This document shows, in pieces, positions 27,129 through 37,174 of a stretch of DNA of 64,000 bases. Each line of letters opens with the position of its first letter. Within the stretch, counting starts at the first letter, position 1. Position numbers and translations under genes: made by a program. Under the pieces are notes generated by a model, which saw only the letters and a program-made list of their open reading frames with translations, did no database searches and had not been told where the DNA came from. Source of the stretch: JARRPM01 sp963792815. Its GTDB lineage: Bacteria > Pseudomonadota > Gammaproteobacteria > Pseudomonadales > Halieaceae. Where the stretch lies: the NCBI GenBank assembly GCA_963792815.1, contig CAWBXR010000006.1, positions 310,001 to 374,000 on the forward strand, in the 5' to 3' direction.

Positions 27129-28302
27129 ATGAATAGCGGGCGGGACATCGCTCCCCTGTGGCAGCTGGCCTTCAGGGCCGGATTCCTGGCCGCCGCCGGC
27201 TTCGGTGTGCTTGCCATGACGCGCTGGCTGCTGTGGGTGTCGCAGCCCCAGGCCTGGCCTGCAGGGATTCCACCGAACTGGTGGCACGCCCATGAAATGA
27301 TTTTCGGATTCGCCCTGCCGGTGGTGGCGGGCTTCCTGCTGACGGCGGTAGCCACCTGGACCAACCTGCCGGGAACCCGCGGCTGGCGCCTGCAGCTGCT
27401 GTTCGGCCTGTGGCTGGCGGCGCGCGCACTGTTGTGGCTCGCCCCCCAGTGGCTGCTGCTGGCCTGGCTGGCGGAGATGCTGTTTCTGCTGCTGCTGGCG
27501 TACGAACTGGGACAGCGGGTGTGGGCCCGGCGCCAGTGGCGCAATATCCTGTTCCTGCCGGTATTACTCATACTGCTGCTGCTGTGTTGTGCCAGTTATC
27601 TCACTATCGATGAGCCGCGTCGCGAGCACGCGCCTGCACTATGGCGCGGTATGGATGATTTCCGTGTTCATCGTAATCATCGGCGGCCGGGTGATACCGC
27701 TGTTTACCGCCAACCGCCTCGGCCTGACAATAGCGCCGCTGCCACCCTGGCTTGAGTACCTCGCAATCGGCAGCGTCGCCGCGGTGGGCCTGGCCAGCGC
27801 TGTCGGGCCGGGAACAGGGAGCCCTGCGTGGCTGGCGGCGCTGTGCCTTGCGACCAGCGCCCTGCACTTTTACCGCCTGGCCCACTGGCAGGGCTGGAGG
27901 GCTGTGAAAGTACCGCTGCTGTGGTCGATGCACCTCAGTTACCTGTGCATACCGCTGGCGCTGCTCGGCCTGGGACTCGCGGGGGGTGACCCGGTGGCAG
28001 GCAAGAATATCATCCACCTGCTGGCTATCGGTGCGATCGGCGGCATGATTCTGTCCATGATGTCACGGGTATCCATGGGACATACAGGCCGTCCCCTTGA
28101 AGTCCCCCACTACCTCGCGCTTGCTTTCGCCCTTATACTGGTGGCGGCGTTTGTCCGCTCGGCACTGCCGATTGCCAATGCGGCCCTGAGCCTGCTCTCA
28201 TGGCAGATATCGGCCGCGCTCTGGGTGCTGGTATTCGGTATGTTCCTCTATCGCTATCTGCCGATACTCACTCGCCCCAGGGTGGACGGCAAGCCCGGAT
28301 AG
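27129..28302 (+). CDS. nnrS: NnrS family heme/copper membrane protein, frame break
   Basis: The N-terminal part (FRAGFLAAAGFGVLAM, HAHEMIFGFALPVVAGFLLTA) and the C-terminal part (GGRVIPLFTANRL, HLLAIGAIGGMILSMMSRVSMGHTGR) are both hallmarks of NnrS, a polytopic protein with about twelve helices that protects against nitric-oxide-derived iron complexes and often accompanies respiratory genes. They lie in different frames. One extra base between about 27600 and 27640 splits the gene; corrected length is about 390 residues. It is upstream of the prenyltransferase and cytochromes in the same direction. Confidence 0.88.
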
Positions 28303-28330
28303 CACCATAGCTCACAGGAAAACAGCACAG

Positions 28331-29324
28331 ATGATCGATGTAAAAATGTGGGGCCGCGCCCTGGCCCAGATGCCCAAGCTGTCACAGAGCGAATGGCAGG
28401 CCATGGATCCGGTGGCCAAATGGCTGATTGCCTGCCGCGCCTCGGTGCTGTTCATGACCTTTACCGCATCGGCCCTGGGTGGGCTGATGGCCTGGCGCGC
28501 CGGCTTGTTTGAATGGAACCTCTGGCTGGCAACGGTACTTGGCCTGATGTTCGCCCATGCCACCAACAACCTGCTGAACGACTTCACCGACTCGCGGCGG
28601 GGCATCGACAAGGATAACTACTACCGCAACCAGTACGGGGTGCATGTGCTCGAGGACGGCCTGATGAGCGAACGCCAGTTCTGGGGCTACCTCGGCGTCA
28701 CCGCCGGAATCGCCCTGTTGCTGGGGGCGTGGCTGATCTCCCAGCGCAGCGGGCTCACCCTGGACCTGATGCTGGCCGGCGGCTTTTTTGTGCTGTTCTA
28801 CACCTGGCCACTGAAATACTACGGCCTCGGCGAACCCGCCGTGCTGCTGGTGTGGGGCCCGCTGATGGTGGGCGGCAGCTACTACGTGCTGGCCGGGCAG
28901 TGGAGCTGGAGCGTGACCTGGCTCAGCCTGGTATTCGCCCTTGGCCCAACTACGGTACTGTTCGGCAAGCACACCGACAAGCTGGAAGCTGACAAGGCCA
29001 AGGGGGTCAACACCCTGCCCGTGCAGCTGGGCGAAAAACGCTCGCGCCACTGGGTAGTGGCGATGATTGCCGCCCAGTACCTGCTGTGCCTGGCACTGGT
29101 GGCCACGGGCAGCTTCGGCTGGGCCCTGTTACTGGTATTTATCAACCTGCCCAGGCTGCCGGCGCTGTTCAGCGTGTTCAGCAAGTCCGAAGCCCGCCGC
29201 CAAACCGGATAATTATCCTCCTGAAGTATGGCCCCTGTGGTTCTCCGCCCAGGCATTCCGGCATACCCGGCAATTTACCTCGCTATTCCTGCTGGGTGTC
29301 GTCATCGATACGCTACTGTCATGA
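28331..29324 (+). CDS. UbiA/MenA-type prenyltransferase, frame break near the 3' end
   Basis: The protein has the first Asp-rich motif NDFTDSRRGIDKDN of UbiA-superfamily prenyltransferases and the second around KHTDKLEADKAKGVNTLPV, with about eight membrane helices. It resembles MenA-like enzymes that prenylate a naphthoquinone or related ring. The uninterrupted frame stops at 29212. However, a neighbouring frame continues the family's usual end (PPEVWPLWFSAQAFRHTRQF) to 29324, so one extra base near 29189 is likely. Corrected length is about 330 residues. Its position just before a quinol-dehydrogenase-type tetraheme gene suggests it makes or modifies the electron-donating quinone (inference). 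Confidence 0.85.
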
Positions 29325-29345
29325 CCTCTATCAAATGGGGCATTG

Positions 29346-29355
29346 GCCAATTGGC
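29346..29355. promoter_or_regulatory. Palindrome upstream of the cytochrome cluster
   Basis: GCCAATTGGC lies 71 bases before the tetraheme start and shares the CCAATTGG core with the palindrome upstream of nnrS. No convincing -35/-10 pair can be placed around it. The 29325-29426 gap holds nothing else recognisable. Confidence 0.25.
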
Positions 29356-29426
29356 ATAGACTCGGTTAGTTTAACGGGTACACAGTGCGTGCCTTTACCC
29401 TCATCAACTGAAGGAATCTGGATTCA

Positions 29427-29996
29427 ATGAGCGACTCTTCATCGGGAGGCTGGCTGCGCTCCCTGCTGCGGCCGTCACCCACCCGCTCCGTTCTGAGCCT
29501 GCTGGTCATCGGGCTGGTTCTGGGCATCGGCGCCGTACTGGCCTTCGATGCCACCATGCATGCCACCAGCACGGACGCCTTCTGCACCAGCTGTCACGAA
29601 ATGTCTGACAACCCGCTGGTACAGGTGGAGAAAACCAAGCACTTCCAGAATGCGCTCGGTATTCACGCCAGCTGCTCGGACTGCCATTTGCCGAAGGAAT
29701 TCCTGCCCAAGATGGTGCGCAAGGTCGAGGCATCGCGCGAGGTATGGGGCCATTTCACCGGAATAATTGACACCCCGGAAAAATACGCGGCCCACGCCCC
29801 CGCCATGAAAGAGCGGGAGATAAACCGGCTGAAGGCCAATGACTCCCAGGAGTGTCGCAATTGCCACGAGACGGAGCGCATGGTACTGGCCCTGCAAAGC
29901 GCAAGGGCGCAGAAGTTTCATAAGAAAGCGCTGAGCGGGGAACGCACCTGTATCGATTGTCACTCAGGTATCGCCCACCCCGAGAATACTGACTGA
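29427..29996 (+). CDS. NapC/NirT/CymA-type tetraheme cytochrome c, inner membrane quinol dehydrogenase
   Basis: One N-terminal membrane anchor (residues 20-40) precedes a periplasmic domain with four CxxCH heme sites at Cys53, Cys83, Cys143 and Cys175. This is the NapC/NirT family layout and the 189-residue length expected of CymA-like proteins, which take electrons from quinol and pass them to periplasmic cytochromes. AAGGAA precedes the ATG. No napA, nrfA or reductase follows; the downstream genes are outer-membrane electron-conduit components, so a CymA-like role is the best reading. Confidence 0.93.
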   Translation: MSDSSSGGWLRSLLRPSPTRSVLSLLVIGLVLGIGAVLAFDATMHATSTDAFCTSCHEMSDNPLVQVEKTKHFQNALGIHASCSDCHLPKEFLPKMVRKVEASREVWGHFTGIIDTPEKYAAHAPAMKEREINRLKANDSQECRNCHETERMVLALQSARAQKFHKKALSGERTCIDCHSGIAHPENTD

Positions 29997-30031
29997 CAAG
30001 ACAAATAAAAAAAACGCCCGGGGACGGACCC

Positions 30032-31586
30032 ATGATTTCGGTTGGAAAGACCGCGGCCACACTGTTGTTGGCCGCTGCAGCTATAGTGTCCCGTGCCGAC
30101 AGCGTCGCCGCCAACGGCGATGCCGCCCTCTGCCTGGGCTGCCATGATTTCGGGCCCGACTCGCCCGTGCACCAGGTCCAGGCCGGCTCCCATGGCACCA
30201 GCGACAACCCCGAGGAAATGCTGGGCCGGCGCGGCTGCCAGGATTGCCACGGTGACAGTGACGGACACGCCAGGGCGCCCACCCTGGTCTCCCCGACCGT
30301 GAGTTACGGCCCCCGCTGGAGCGCCACCGCTGCCGCCCAGGACGGGCAGTGCCTGGCCTGCCACGAGGCTGGTCAGGCCGCCCACTGGCAAGATGCCCTG
30401 CATATGTTCAACAACCTGACCTGTGTCACCTGTCACGACCTGCACGTGGAACGCGACCGGGTGCTGTTTCCCGACCAGCAGGCGCAGGTCTGCACAACCT
30501 GCCACAAGACCCAGAAAAAAGGCATTCATGGCCTGGAGGAGTTCGCGGAATTCAACCCGCCCTGCACCAGTTGCCACAACCCCCACGACCACGAGTCGGC
30601 AGAACACGAGATGCTGGAAAACAGTTCGCTGGGCTGCCGCAGCTGCCACAACCTGGAGCGCATGGCGCGCGACCCGAATATCCGTGAAAAGGTCAAGGGC
30701 TTCCACCAGCGGGCACTCGAGCCGGACCACAGTTGCCTGGATTGCCACGATGGTATTGCCCACGCCCCGACTGACGCACAGACGGCGATGGTTCCCGAAG
30801 CTGTGGACAGCCGCGCGGTCACCCTGTTTTATCCCGGCATGGCAGACAGCGACTGGCTGTTGCAGGGTCACCCCGGCTCCCAGCCACTGCGCCAGGGCAG
30901 GAACTGCCAGCAGTGCCACCGGGGCGAGGAGGCGGGGATGGGCGAGGCCCAGGCCAGCGGGATATCGACCAGCTTCCCGGGAACTGGCGGTGGCTTTTTC
31001 CCGGGATGACGAGTGGATGACCATCACCCTGGGCTGGCAGGGCCCGCCAGACGATACCGATATCGCCCTGATGTGGGACGATGGCGGCAACGACGCATTC
31101 CAGCGGGGCGGCTGTTTCGCCGCCTGCCACAGCGACCTGCCCGGGATGTCCCGCGACAATGGCCAGCGCACCGGCAAGTACCTGTGGAGTTCCCGGTCGC
31201 AGCAACAGCGCATAGGCCAGCCATCCCTGCGGCGATCGGCGGCGGAGCTGGAGCAATTGCTGGCGCAGGGCGACTTCGTGGAACTTTGGCGGATAACGCT
31301 GGCCAGCGGCGAGATTGATGTTGCTACTGTGCTGGACGACGTGAGCTGGCAGCCCAGTAACTTGATACAGATCAATAAGACCTACACCAATGGGTACTGG
31401 ACTGTGGCTTTGACCGTGCCGCTGAACAATACTATTTCACTGAAGCCATTTACCCCGGACGGAAAGTATACCTTTGGTATTGCTCTCCACGGGGCTGTCA
31501 ATCCGGCCGGAAGACACTGGGTGTCCCTGCCGCTGACCATGAGCTTCGCTGGCGACGAAACCGACTTCAAGGTGGAGCAACAATAA
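30032..31586 (+). CDS. Multiheme c-type cytochrome fused to an ethylbenzene-dehydrogenase-type heme domain, frame break
   Basis: After a signal peptide, eight CxxCH motifs (Cys34, 69, 107, 131, 154, 178, 202, 235) resemble the N-terminal part of MtrA/DmsE cytochromes. From about residue 262 (VTLFYPGMADSDWLLQGHPG) the protein becomes an EB_dh-like (PF09459) beta domain. It contains a ninth CxxCH (Cys292) and a CFAACH segment, and ends with TFGIALHGAVNPAGRHWVSLP. One extra base near 30975 splits it; corrected length is about 517 residues. It lies 35 bases after the tetraheme gene and 3 bases before the decaheme gene. A periplasmic electron carrier or hub is likely. Confidence 0.85.
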
Positions 31587-31589
31587 AAA

Positions 31590-32477
31590 ATGGCTGGATA
31601 CCACCGTAAACTCTTGCTGACTTGCTGCGCACTTGCATTGGCCGTCGCCGGCATGCTGGCCCATGCACAAAAACCCGAGCGCCAGTGCCTCGACTGCCAT
31701 GACGAGGACGCACCGATCCACGCCATCGCCAACACGGTACACGGCTCACTGGCCGGTGGCGGCAGTGAAAGCTGTGTCGCCTGTCACGGGGCCAGTACCG
31801 CGCACAAACAGAAAGCGACAAAAAATCCCCCTGATGTGAGCTTCGGACCCGAGTGGCCCTCGGACCCGGAGGTGCGCAGCGCCAGCTGCCAGACCTGTCA
31901 TAACACCGGCGAGCACGCCCTGTGGACCGGCAGCGCCCACCAGCAGGAAAACCTCGCCTGCGACAGCTGCCACGACGCCCACCAGCAGCAGGATCTCGTG
32001 ATGGGCACCCAGGAAGCGGAAAAGATCTGCCTGGATTGCCACACCCAGGTGCGTTCCCAGCTCCACCTGCCCTCCCGCCACCCGATTGCCGAGGGCAAAA
32101 CCAGCTGTACCGACTGCCACAATCCCCACGGGGGACTGGGCGAGGCCGCCCTGCAGCAGGTGAGCGTCAACGACAACTGTTTCAGCTGCCACGCCGACAA
32201 ACGCGGACCCTTCCTGTGGGAGCACCCGCCGGCGGCCGAGGACTGCACCCTGTGTCACAAACCCCATGGTTCGGTCAACGAGCCCCTGCTGAACGCCCGG
32301 GGCCCGGCCCTGTGCCAGCAGTGCCATGCGGCGGCTTTCCACCCCAGCCAGCCCTACGGCAGCGAGGGTCTGCCGGGCGGCAATGCCAACCAGAACATGC
32401 TGGGTAAGAACTGCCTTAACTGCCACAGCCAGATTCATGGATCAAACCATCCGTCGGGAGCGCGCTTGACACGATGA
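31590..32477 (+). CDS. mtrA: MtrA/DmsE family decaheme cytochrome c
   Basis: The 295-residue protein has a signal peptide (cleavage near AHAQ, residue 27) and ten CxxCH sites: CLDCH, CVACH, CQTCH, CDSCH, CLDCH, CTDCH, CFSCH, CTLCH, CQQCH and CLNCH. The spacing and the HNPHG/HKPHG elements match MtrA/DmsE. In Shewanella this protein threads a beta-barrel and carries electrons across the outer membrane. Its stop overlaps the barrel gene by 4 bases (ATGA), consistent with a stoichiometric complex. The symbol is by homology. Confidence 0.93.
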   Translation: MAGYHRKLLLTCCALALAVAGMLAHAQKPERQCLDCHDEDAPIHAIANTVHGSLAGGGSESCVACHGASTAHKQKATKNPPDVSFGPEWPSDPEVRSASCQTCHNTGEHALWTGSAHQQENLACDSCHDAHQQQDLVMGTQEAEKICLDCHTQVRSQLHLPSRHPIAEGKTSCTDCHNPHGGLGEAALQQVSVNDNCFSCHADKRGPFLWEHPPAAEDCTLCHKPHGSVNEPLLNARGPALCQQCHAAAFHPSQPYGSEGLPGGNANQNMLGKNCLNCHSQIHGSNHPSGARLTR

Positions 32478-34739
32478 AGAGCATGAACCGCTTTCCCTAT
32501 CACCTGGGGGCCGCCAGCAGCCTGGTGCTGGCAGCCTGTGGTGCGCTGGCCCAGGAGGCCGATCAGTACACCCCACTGGCCCTGCAGAATCGCCCTCCAC
32601 TGAAGACCGCCTGGCAGGCCGACGAGCCGCTGATCGCGCAGCTGGGCGCGGGCTATACCAGTGACGACAATTATATGTTCGGTGAGTACAACGGCCTCAA
32701 CAAAGAGGGCGCCACGGTCATCGGCAACCTGCAGTGGCAGGATTTCAGCAGCGGCGACAGTTTCTGGCAGGGCTACCTGTCCAACCTGGGGCTCGATACC
32801 CGCGAGGGTGAGCTCACCTGGGGCAAGGCGGGACGGTTTTCGCTCAGCGCGGGGTTTGATTCACAGTTACAGGTCAGCAACGACGAGGGTCGCACGCCAT
32901 TTACCGGCGGCACCCGGCTGAAACTGCCGGACGACTGGGTGAGTGGCCTTACCACGTCGGACTGGACCAACCTGAACCAGTCCCTGCACGGCTTCGACCA
33001 GGAGCTCAAGCGGGAACGGGTGTATCTCAAGGCGGACACCCGTCTCAACAAGCACTGGAGCGTGGACACCAACCTGTCCTACGAGGAAAAGTCGGGCAAT
33101 AATGACATTGGCGCCGGCATCTACATCGATGCTTCCTCTGCCGACGCGGTACTGCTGAATCAGCCCATAGATTATCGCACTACCGAGTTCGACCTGGGCC
33201 TGGCCTACAGCGACAGCAAACTGAGCCTGGAAGGCCGGGTCTTCTACTCGGACTTCGACAACCAGGACGACGTGCTGACCTGGCAGAACCCCTACAGCTC
33301 CTATGGCCCCAATGTGCGCTACCCCACGGGTATCGGCGGCCTCGGCCTGGCGCCTGACAACGACCAGCTGGGCGGCCGGGTGATCGGCCAGTACATTTTC
33401 TCCCCGACTATCCGGTTACAGGTGGACGGCAGCTACGCGGTGGCATCCCAGAACCAGGATTTCCTCGATTACAGCGTCAACCCGGCACTGGCGGTAACCG
33501 TACCTTTACCGAAAAACAACTACGACGGCGAGGTGGACAACAGCACCTTCAACACCCGCCTGTTGCTGAACCCGCTGCCGAAACTCAGTGCGGAGCTCTT
33601 TTACAAGTATCGCAACCGGGATTACGACGCCGATCGCAACGGCTACCAGTATATTCGCGGCGACGGCGGCAACCAGCGCGGAACGCCTTCGACGGTGTAC
33701 AACACCAACCACGATTACCGCTCCGAGACCCCCGGCTTCGAGGTCAGTTACCGCCTGCCCCTGCGCAGCAAACTGAGCTTCGAGTACGAATACGAGAAAG
33801 TAACCCGGGAAAACGCACCCGTGGAGGAAACCGAACAGGATCGCTACACCCTGGGCTACCGGATCCAGCCCTGGTCGAACTTCACTACCCGGCTGGAAGT
33901 CAGTTATGCCGATCGCGCCGCGGATACCTACGAGTGGGCCCAGAATTACTACGCCCTGCTGGATACCGAGCTGATCAACGCCACCCCGGATACCGAGCGC
34001 TACATCACCCATCCGGAACTGATGAAATATCTACATGGCGAACCGGGACCAGTGGCAGACCAGCGCGGATTTCAACTTCCTGCCCACCGACCGCTGGAAC
34101 CTGAGCCTGAACCTGCAGTGGATCGACAATGATTACGGTGCGAGCGAGCTGGGGCTGACCGAGGACGAGTGGTATCGCACTCACCTGAGCGCCAGTTATG
34201 TTGCCAGCGAGACGCTGTCCGCCAGCCTGTACGGGGGTTATGACTATTACAAGGCAGACCAGAGCAGCCGGGCTTTCCGCGGCGGGCCGGAGAAAAACGC
34301 CTTTGCGATCTACCCGCCCCTGCCCCAGGCCAGTGACCCCAACCAGAACTGGACCGGCGAAAGCGAGGATACCAGCGTCACCCTGGGCGCGAATGTCCAG
34401 TGGCAGGTGACCAAGGATCTCGAGGTCAGCTTCGACTACAACTACGTCGACACCCAGGCAGAGCAGAACCTGGGCACCAGGGCGGGCAGCAGCCTTGCGG
34501 CCAGCAACCTGCCGACAGTCAACACCACCCTGCACAACGTGCGTCTGAGCGGTATCTGGCACATGCAGGAGAACCTGTTCCTGCAACTGGATTACCAGTT
34601 CTACGACTACAAGAGCGACGACTGGGCCTGGCAAGGTGTACAGCCGGATACGATCGGCAAGGTGCTGACCTTCGGCCAGGGCAATCCGAACGAACAGATC
34701 AATTATGTGGGCGCCTCAGTGATTTATCACTGGGAATAG
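32474..34739 (+). CDS. mtrB: MtrB/PioB family outer-membrane beta-barrel, frame break
   Basis: The signal peptide (to ALAQ) leads into a barrel of about 750 residues rich in alternating Tyr/Asp/Ser strands (GAGYTSDDNYMFGEYNG, LGLAYSDSKLSLEGRVFY), ending in the terminal strand YVGASVIYHWE. These are MtrB/PioB features: a porin sheath around the decaheme wire. One extra base near 34030-34040 shifts the frame: ELMKY must join MANRDQWQTSADF. The mature protein has no cysteine, so the N-terminal CxxC of Shewanella MtrB is missing, as in PioB-like members. Confidence 0.9.
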
Positions 34740-34758
34740 AACCCGGGAGAGAAAGACC

Positions 34759-37088
34759 ATGCTTACAAACACACGCAACTGGATAATGGCTGGCACGCTC
34801 GGCCTGCTCGTCGCCTGTGGCGGCGGGGGCGGCGGCAACAGCGCCCCCGGCGTGGAGCCCGGACCGGCTCCTCCCGGCCAACCGATTCCGCCGGACCCGA
34901 TTCCGCCGACACCGTCGGCGAGCCCATACGCGGAAGCGACCGTACTCAACGCCTTTATCACCGAGGCGAGCCTGAACGGCGACGACCAGCCGGTCATTAC
35001 CTTCACGCTCAGTGACAAGAACAACGTCGGCATCACCGACCTGACCGTCGACGATGTGCGCTTCGTCGTCGCCAAGCTCGAAACCAGCCCCCAGGGCAGT
35101 ATGACCGGTAGCTGGCAGTCCTATGTCAATGCGATTGCGGAGCCGCAAGGCGACTTCCCGGGCACAGAGCCCCAGCTGCAGGCCAACTATGAGCAGGATA
35201 ACGAGGATCATCCCTGCGGAGAGTTCACCAACAACGGCGACGGCTCCTACACCTACCAGTACGATACCAGCCTGAGCAACCTGCCCCAGGATATCCTGGA
35301 CCAGGCCGCGGAAGAGGGCCTGGACCTGTCCTACAACCCCAACCTGACCCACCGGGTGGCGATCCAGTTCGACGATGCACCCGGCAAGGCCAACCCCAAC
35401 CGGGACTGGGTGCCCGCTACCGGGGCGACGGACGGTATCTTCACCATGGATATCGCCGCCACGGCCACCTGTAATCGCTGTCACGACCCGCTGGCCATTC
35501 ACGGCGGCGGGCGCATCGAAGTACCAAGTACTGCGTCACCTGCCACAACCCCGGTTCGGTCGACCCTGAGAGCACCAACACCGTGGATATGAAAGTGATG
35601 ATCCACAAGATCCACATGGGCGCCAACCTGCCCAGCGTGCAGGAAGGCCAGCCCTACTACATCGTGGGCTTCCGCGGCAGCGTGCACGACTACTCCAACC
35701 TCCACTACCCCCAGGACATCCGCAACTGCGAGAACTGTCACGCGGGCAGCGCCACGGGAGCGGACCTCAAGTACCCGAGTGGCCTGGACTACGAGATCAC
35801 CCAGACCTCCCAGGGCGACAACTGGGCCAACTACCCCAGCCAGGCCGCCTGCGGCAGCTGTCACGAGGCACTGGATTTCACCCGCCACGCCGGCGGCCAG
35901 CCGGATGACAGCAAGTGCGCCAGCTGTCACTCCAGCGGTGGTATCGCGGGCAGTATCCAGGACAGCCACAAGATACCCACGGATGAGGCCCGCAAGAACT
36001 TCGCCGCGGAGATCCTGGCGGTCAGCAACACCGGCCAGGGACAATTCCCCAAGGTGCAGTACAAGGTATTCAACCCGACCAGTGGCGATGCCTACGACCT
36101 GACCACTGATCCGGTCTGGACCCAGGTGGCTAACGGCGCCAGCCGCCTGGCGATCGACCTGGCCTGGAATACCACCGACTACACCAATACCGGCAATGGT
36201 GCCGAGGACGCCAGCGCGGTGAGCCTGAATGCGCTGGCAGGCAGCCCGGTAGGTGACGGCAGCTACATCGTTGAGTCCACCGTGGCTATCCCTGACGGCG
36301 ACGAGCGCCCCTTTATTCCGGCTGAGGGCAGTGGTGTTGCCGGCATAGAGGGACACCCCGCCGTTAACATCGGCACCGAGGAGGAGCCCAACGAGCAGCG
36401 CATCTCGTTCACCAACGACCATAAGTTCTTCAACATCAACGAGGCGGACGGCCAGGCGGTAGAGCGCCGCGACGTGGTGGCCCTGGACAACTGCCTGAGC
36501 TGCCACCAGACTCTCAGCCTGCACGGCAACAACCGCACCGACGACATCCAGGTCTGTGTCACCTGCCACAACCCGCGCAATACCGATCGCGAGGTGCGCG
36601 AGGTGGCAGTCAATCCGCCCACGGACGGCAAGGACGAGGAGTCCCTGGACTTCGCCCGGATGGTCCACGGCATCCACGCGGCCGGCATCCGCGAGAACCC
36701 GCTGCAGATCGTCGGCTTCAGAGGCTTCAGCACCTACGTCTACGATGAGAATACCGTGCACTACCCCGGCAACCTGGCCAACTGCCTGGCCTGTCACGAA
36801 GACGATAGCTACGCCCTGCCACTGCCTTCGGGAGTACTGGGCAGCACCATCGATACCGGCGTGGACCACGAAAGCCCGATTGACGACACGGTGGTCACAC
36901 CGGCCACATCGGCCTGCGCGAGCTGCCACGACGGTGATGAGGCCGCGGCCCACATGGTTGCCAATGGCGGCAGCTTCGACACCAGCCAGGAAGCCATCGA
37001 CGACGGCGAGGTGGTTGAACAGTGCTCCGTCTGCCACGGCTCCGGACGCACGGCCGATGTCAGCGTGGTACACGGTATCAGCAACTAG
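34759..37088 (+). CDS. mtrC: MtrC/OmcA family decaheme lipoprotein, cell-surface cytochrome, frame break
   Basis: A lipoprotein signal ends in LLVAC (Cys20), followed by a Gly/Pro-rich linker. Ten CxxCH motifs follow (CNRCH, CVTCH, CENCH, CGSCH, CASCH, CLSCH, CVTCH, CLACH, CASCH, CSVCH) in two five-heme groups separated by a beta domain, the OmcA/MtrC plan. The text HGGGRIE must join TKYCVTCH near 35521, where one base is missing; with it the protein is about 776 residues. GGAGA precedes the ATG. As the outermost member it would hand electrons to minerals, shuttles or partner cells, or take them up. Confidence 0.92.
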
Positions 37089-37110
37089 GCTTCTGCTGGC
37101 ACGACACCAA

Positions 37111-37134
37111 CCCCCGCCCTGTGCGGGGGTTTTT
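37111..37134 (+). terminator. Intrinsic terminator after mtrC
   Basis: CCCCCGC (37111-37117) and GCGGGGG (37123-37129) form a 7-bp GC stem with a five-base loop, followed by TTTTT. It lies 22 bases after the mtrC stop and separates the cytochrome operon from ferrochelatase. Confidence 0.9.
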
Positions 37135-37174
37135 GTATTTGGCATTCACGCCCGGCAACCGTATATTGGCCACC

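Noticed and set aside
30900..35600. Programmed frameshifting in the cytochrome operon genes
   Set aside because: The shifts are at different motifs, most look like a surplus base and mtrC like a missing one, and the same type of break occurs in unrelated genes including hemH. No conserved slippery site is seen.
29427..37088. Reading the cytochromes as a nitrate (Nap) or nitrite (Nrf) respiration cluster
   Set aside because: The NapC-type anchor fits, but there is no napA, napB or nrfA, and a barrel plus surface decaheme follow.
35499..37145. 548-codon open frame on the minus strand opposite mtrC
   Set aside because: It is an antisense shadow in GC-rich sequence; the plus strand has the lipobox and ten CxxCH motifs.
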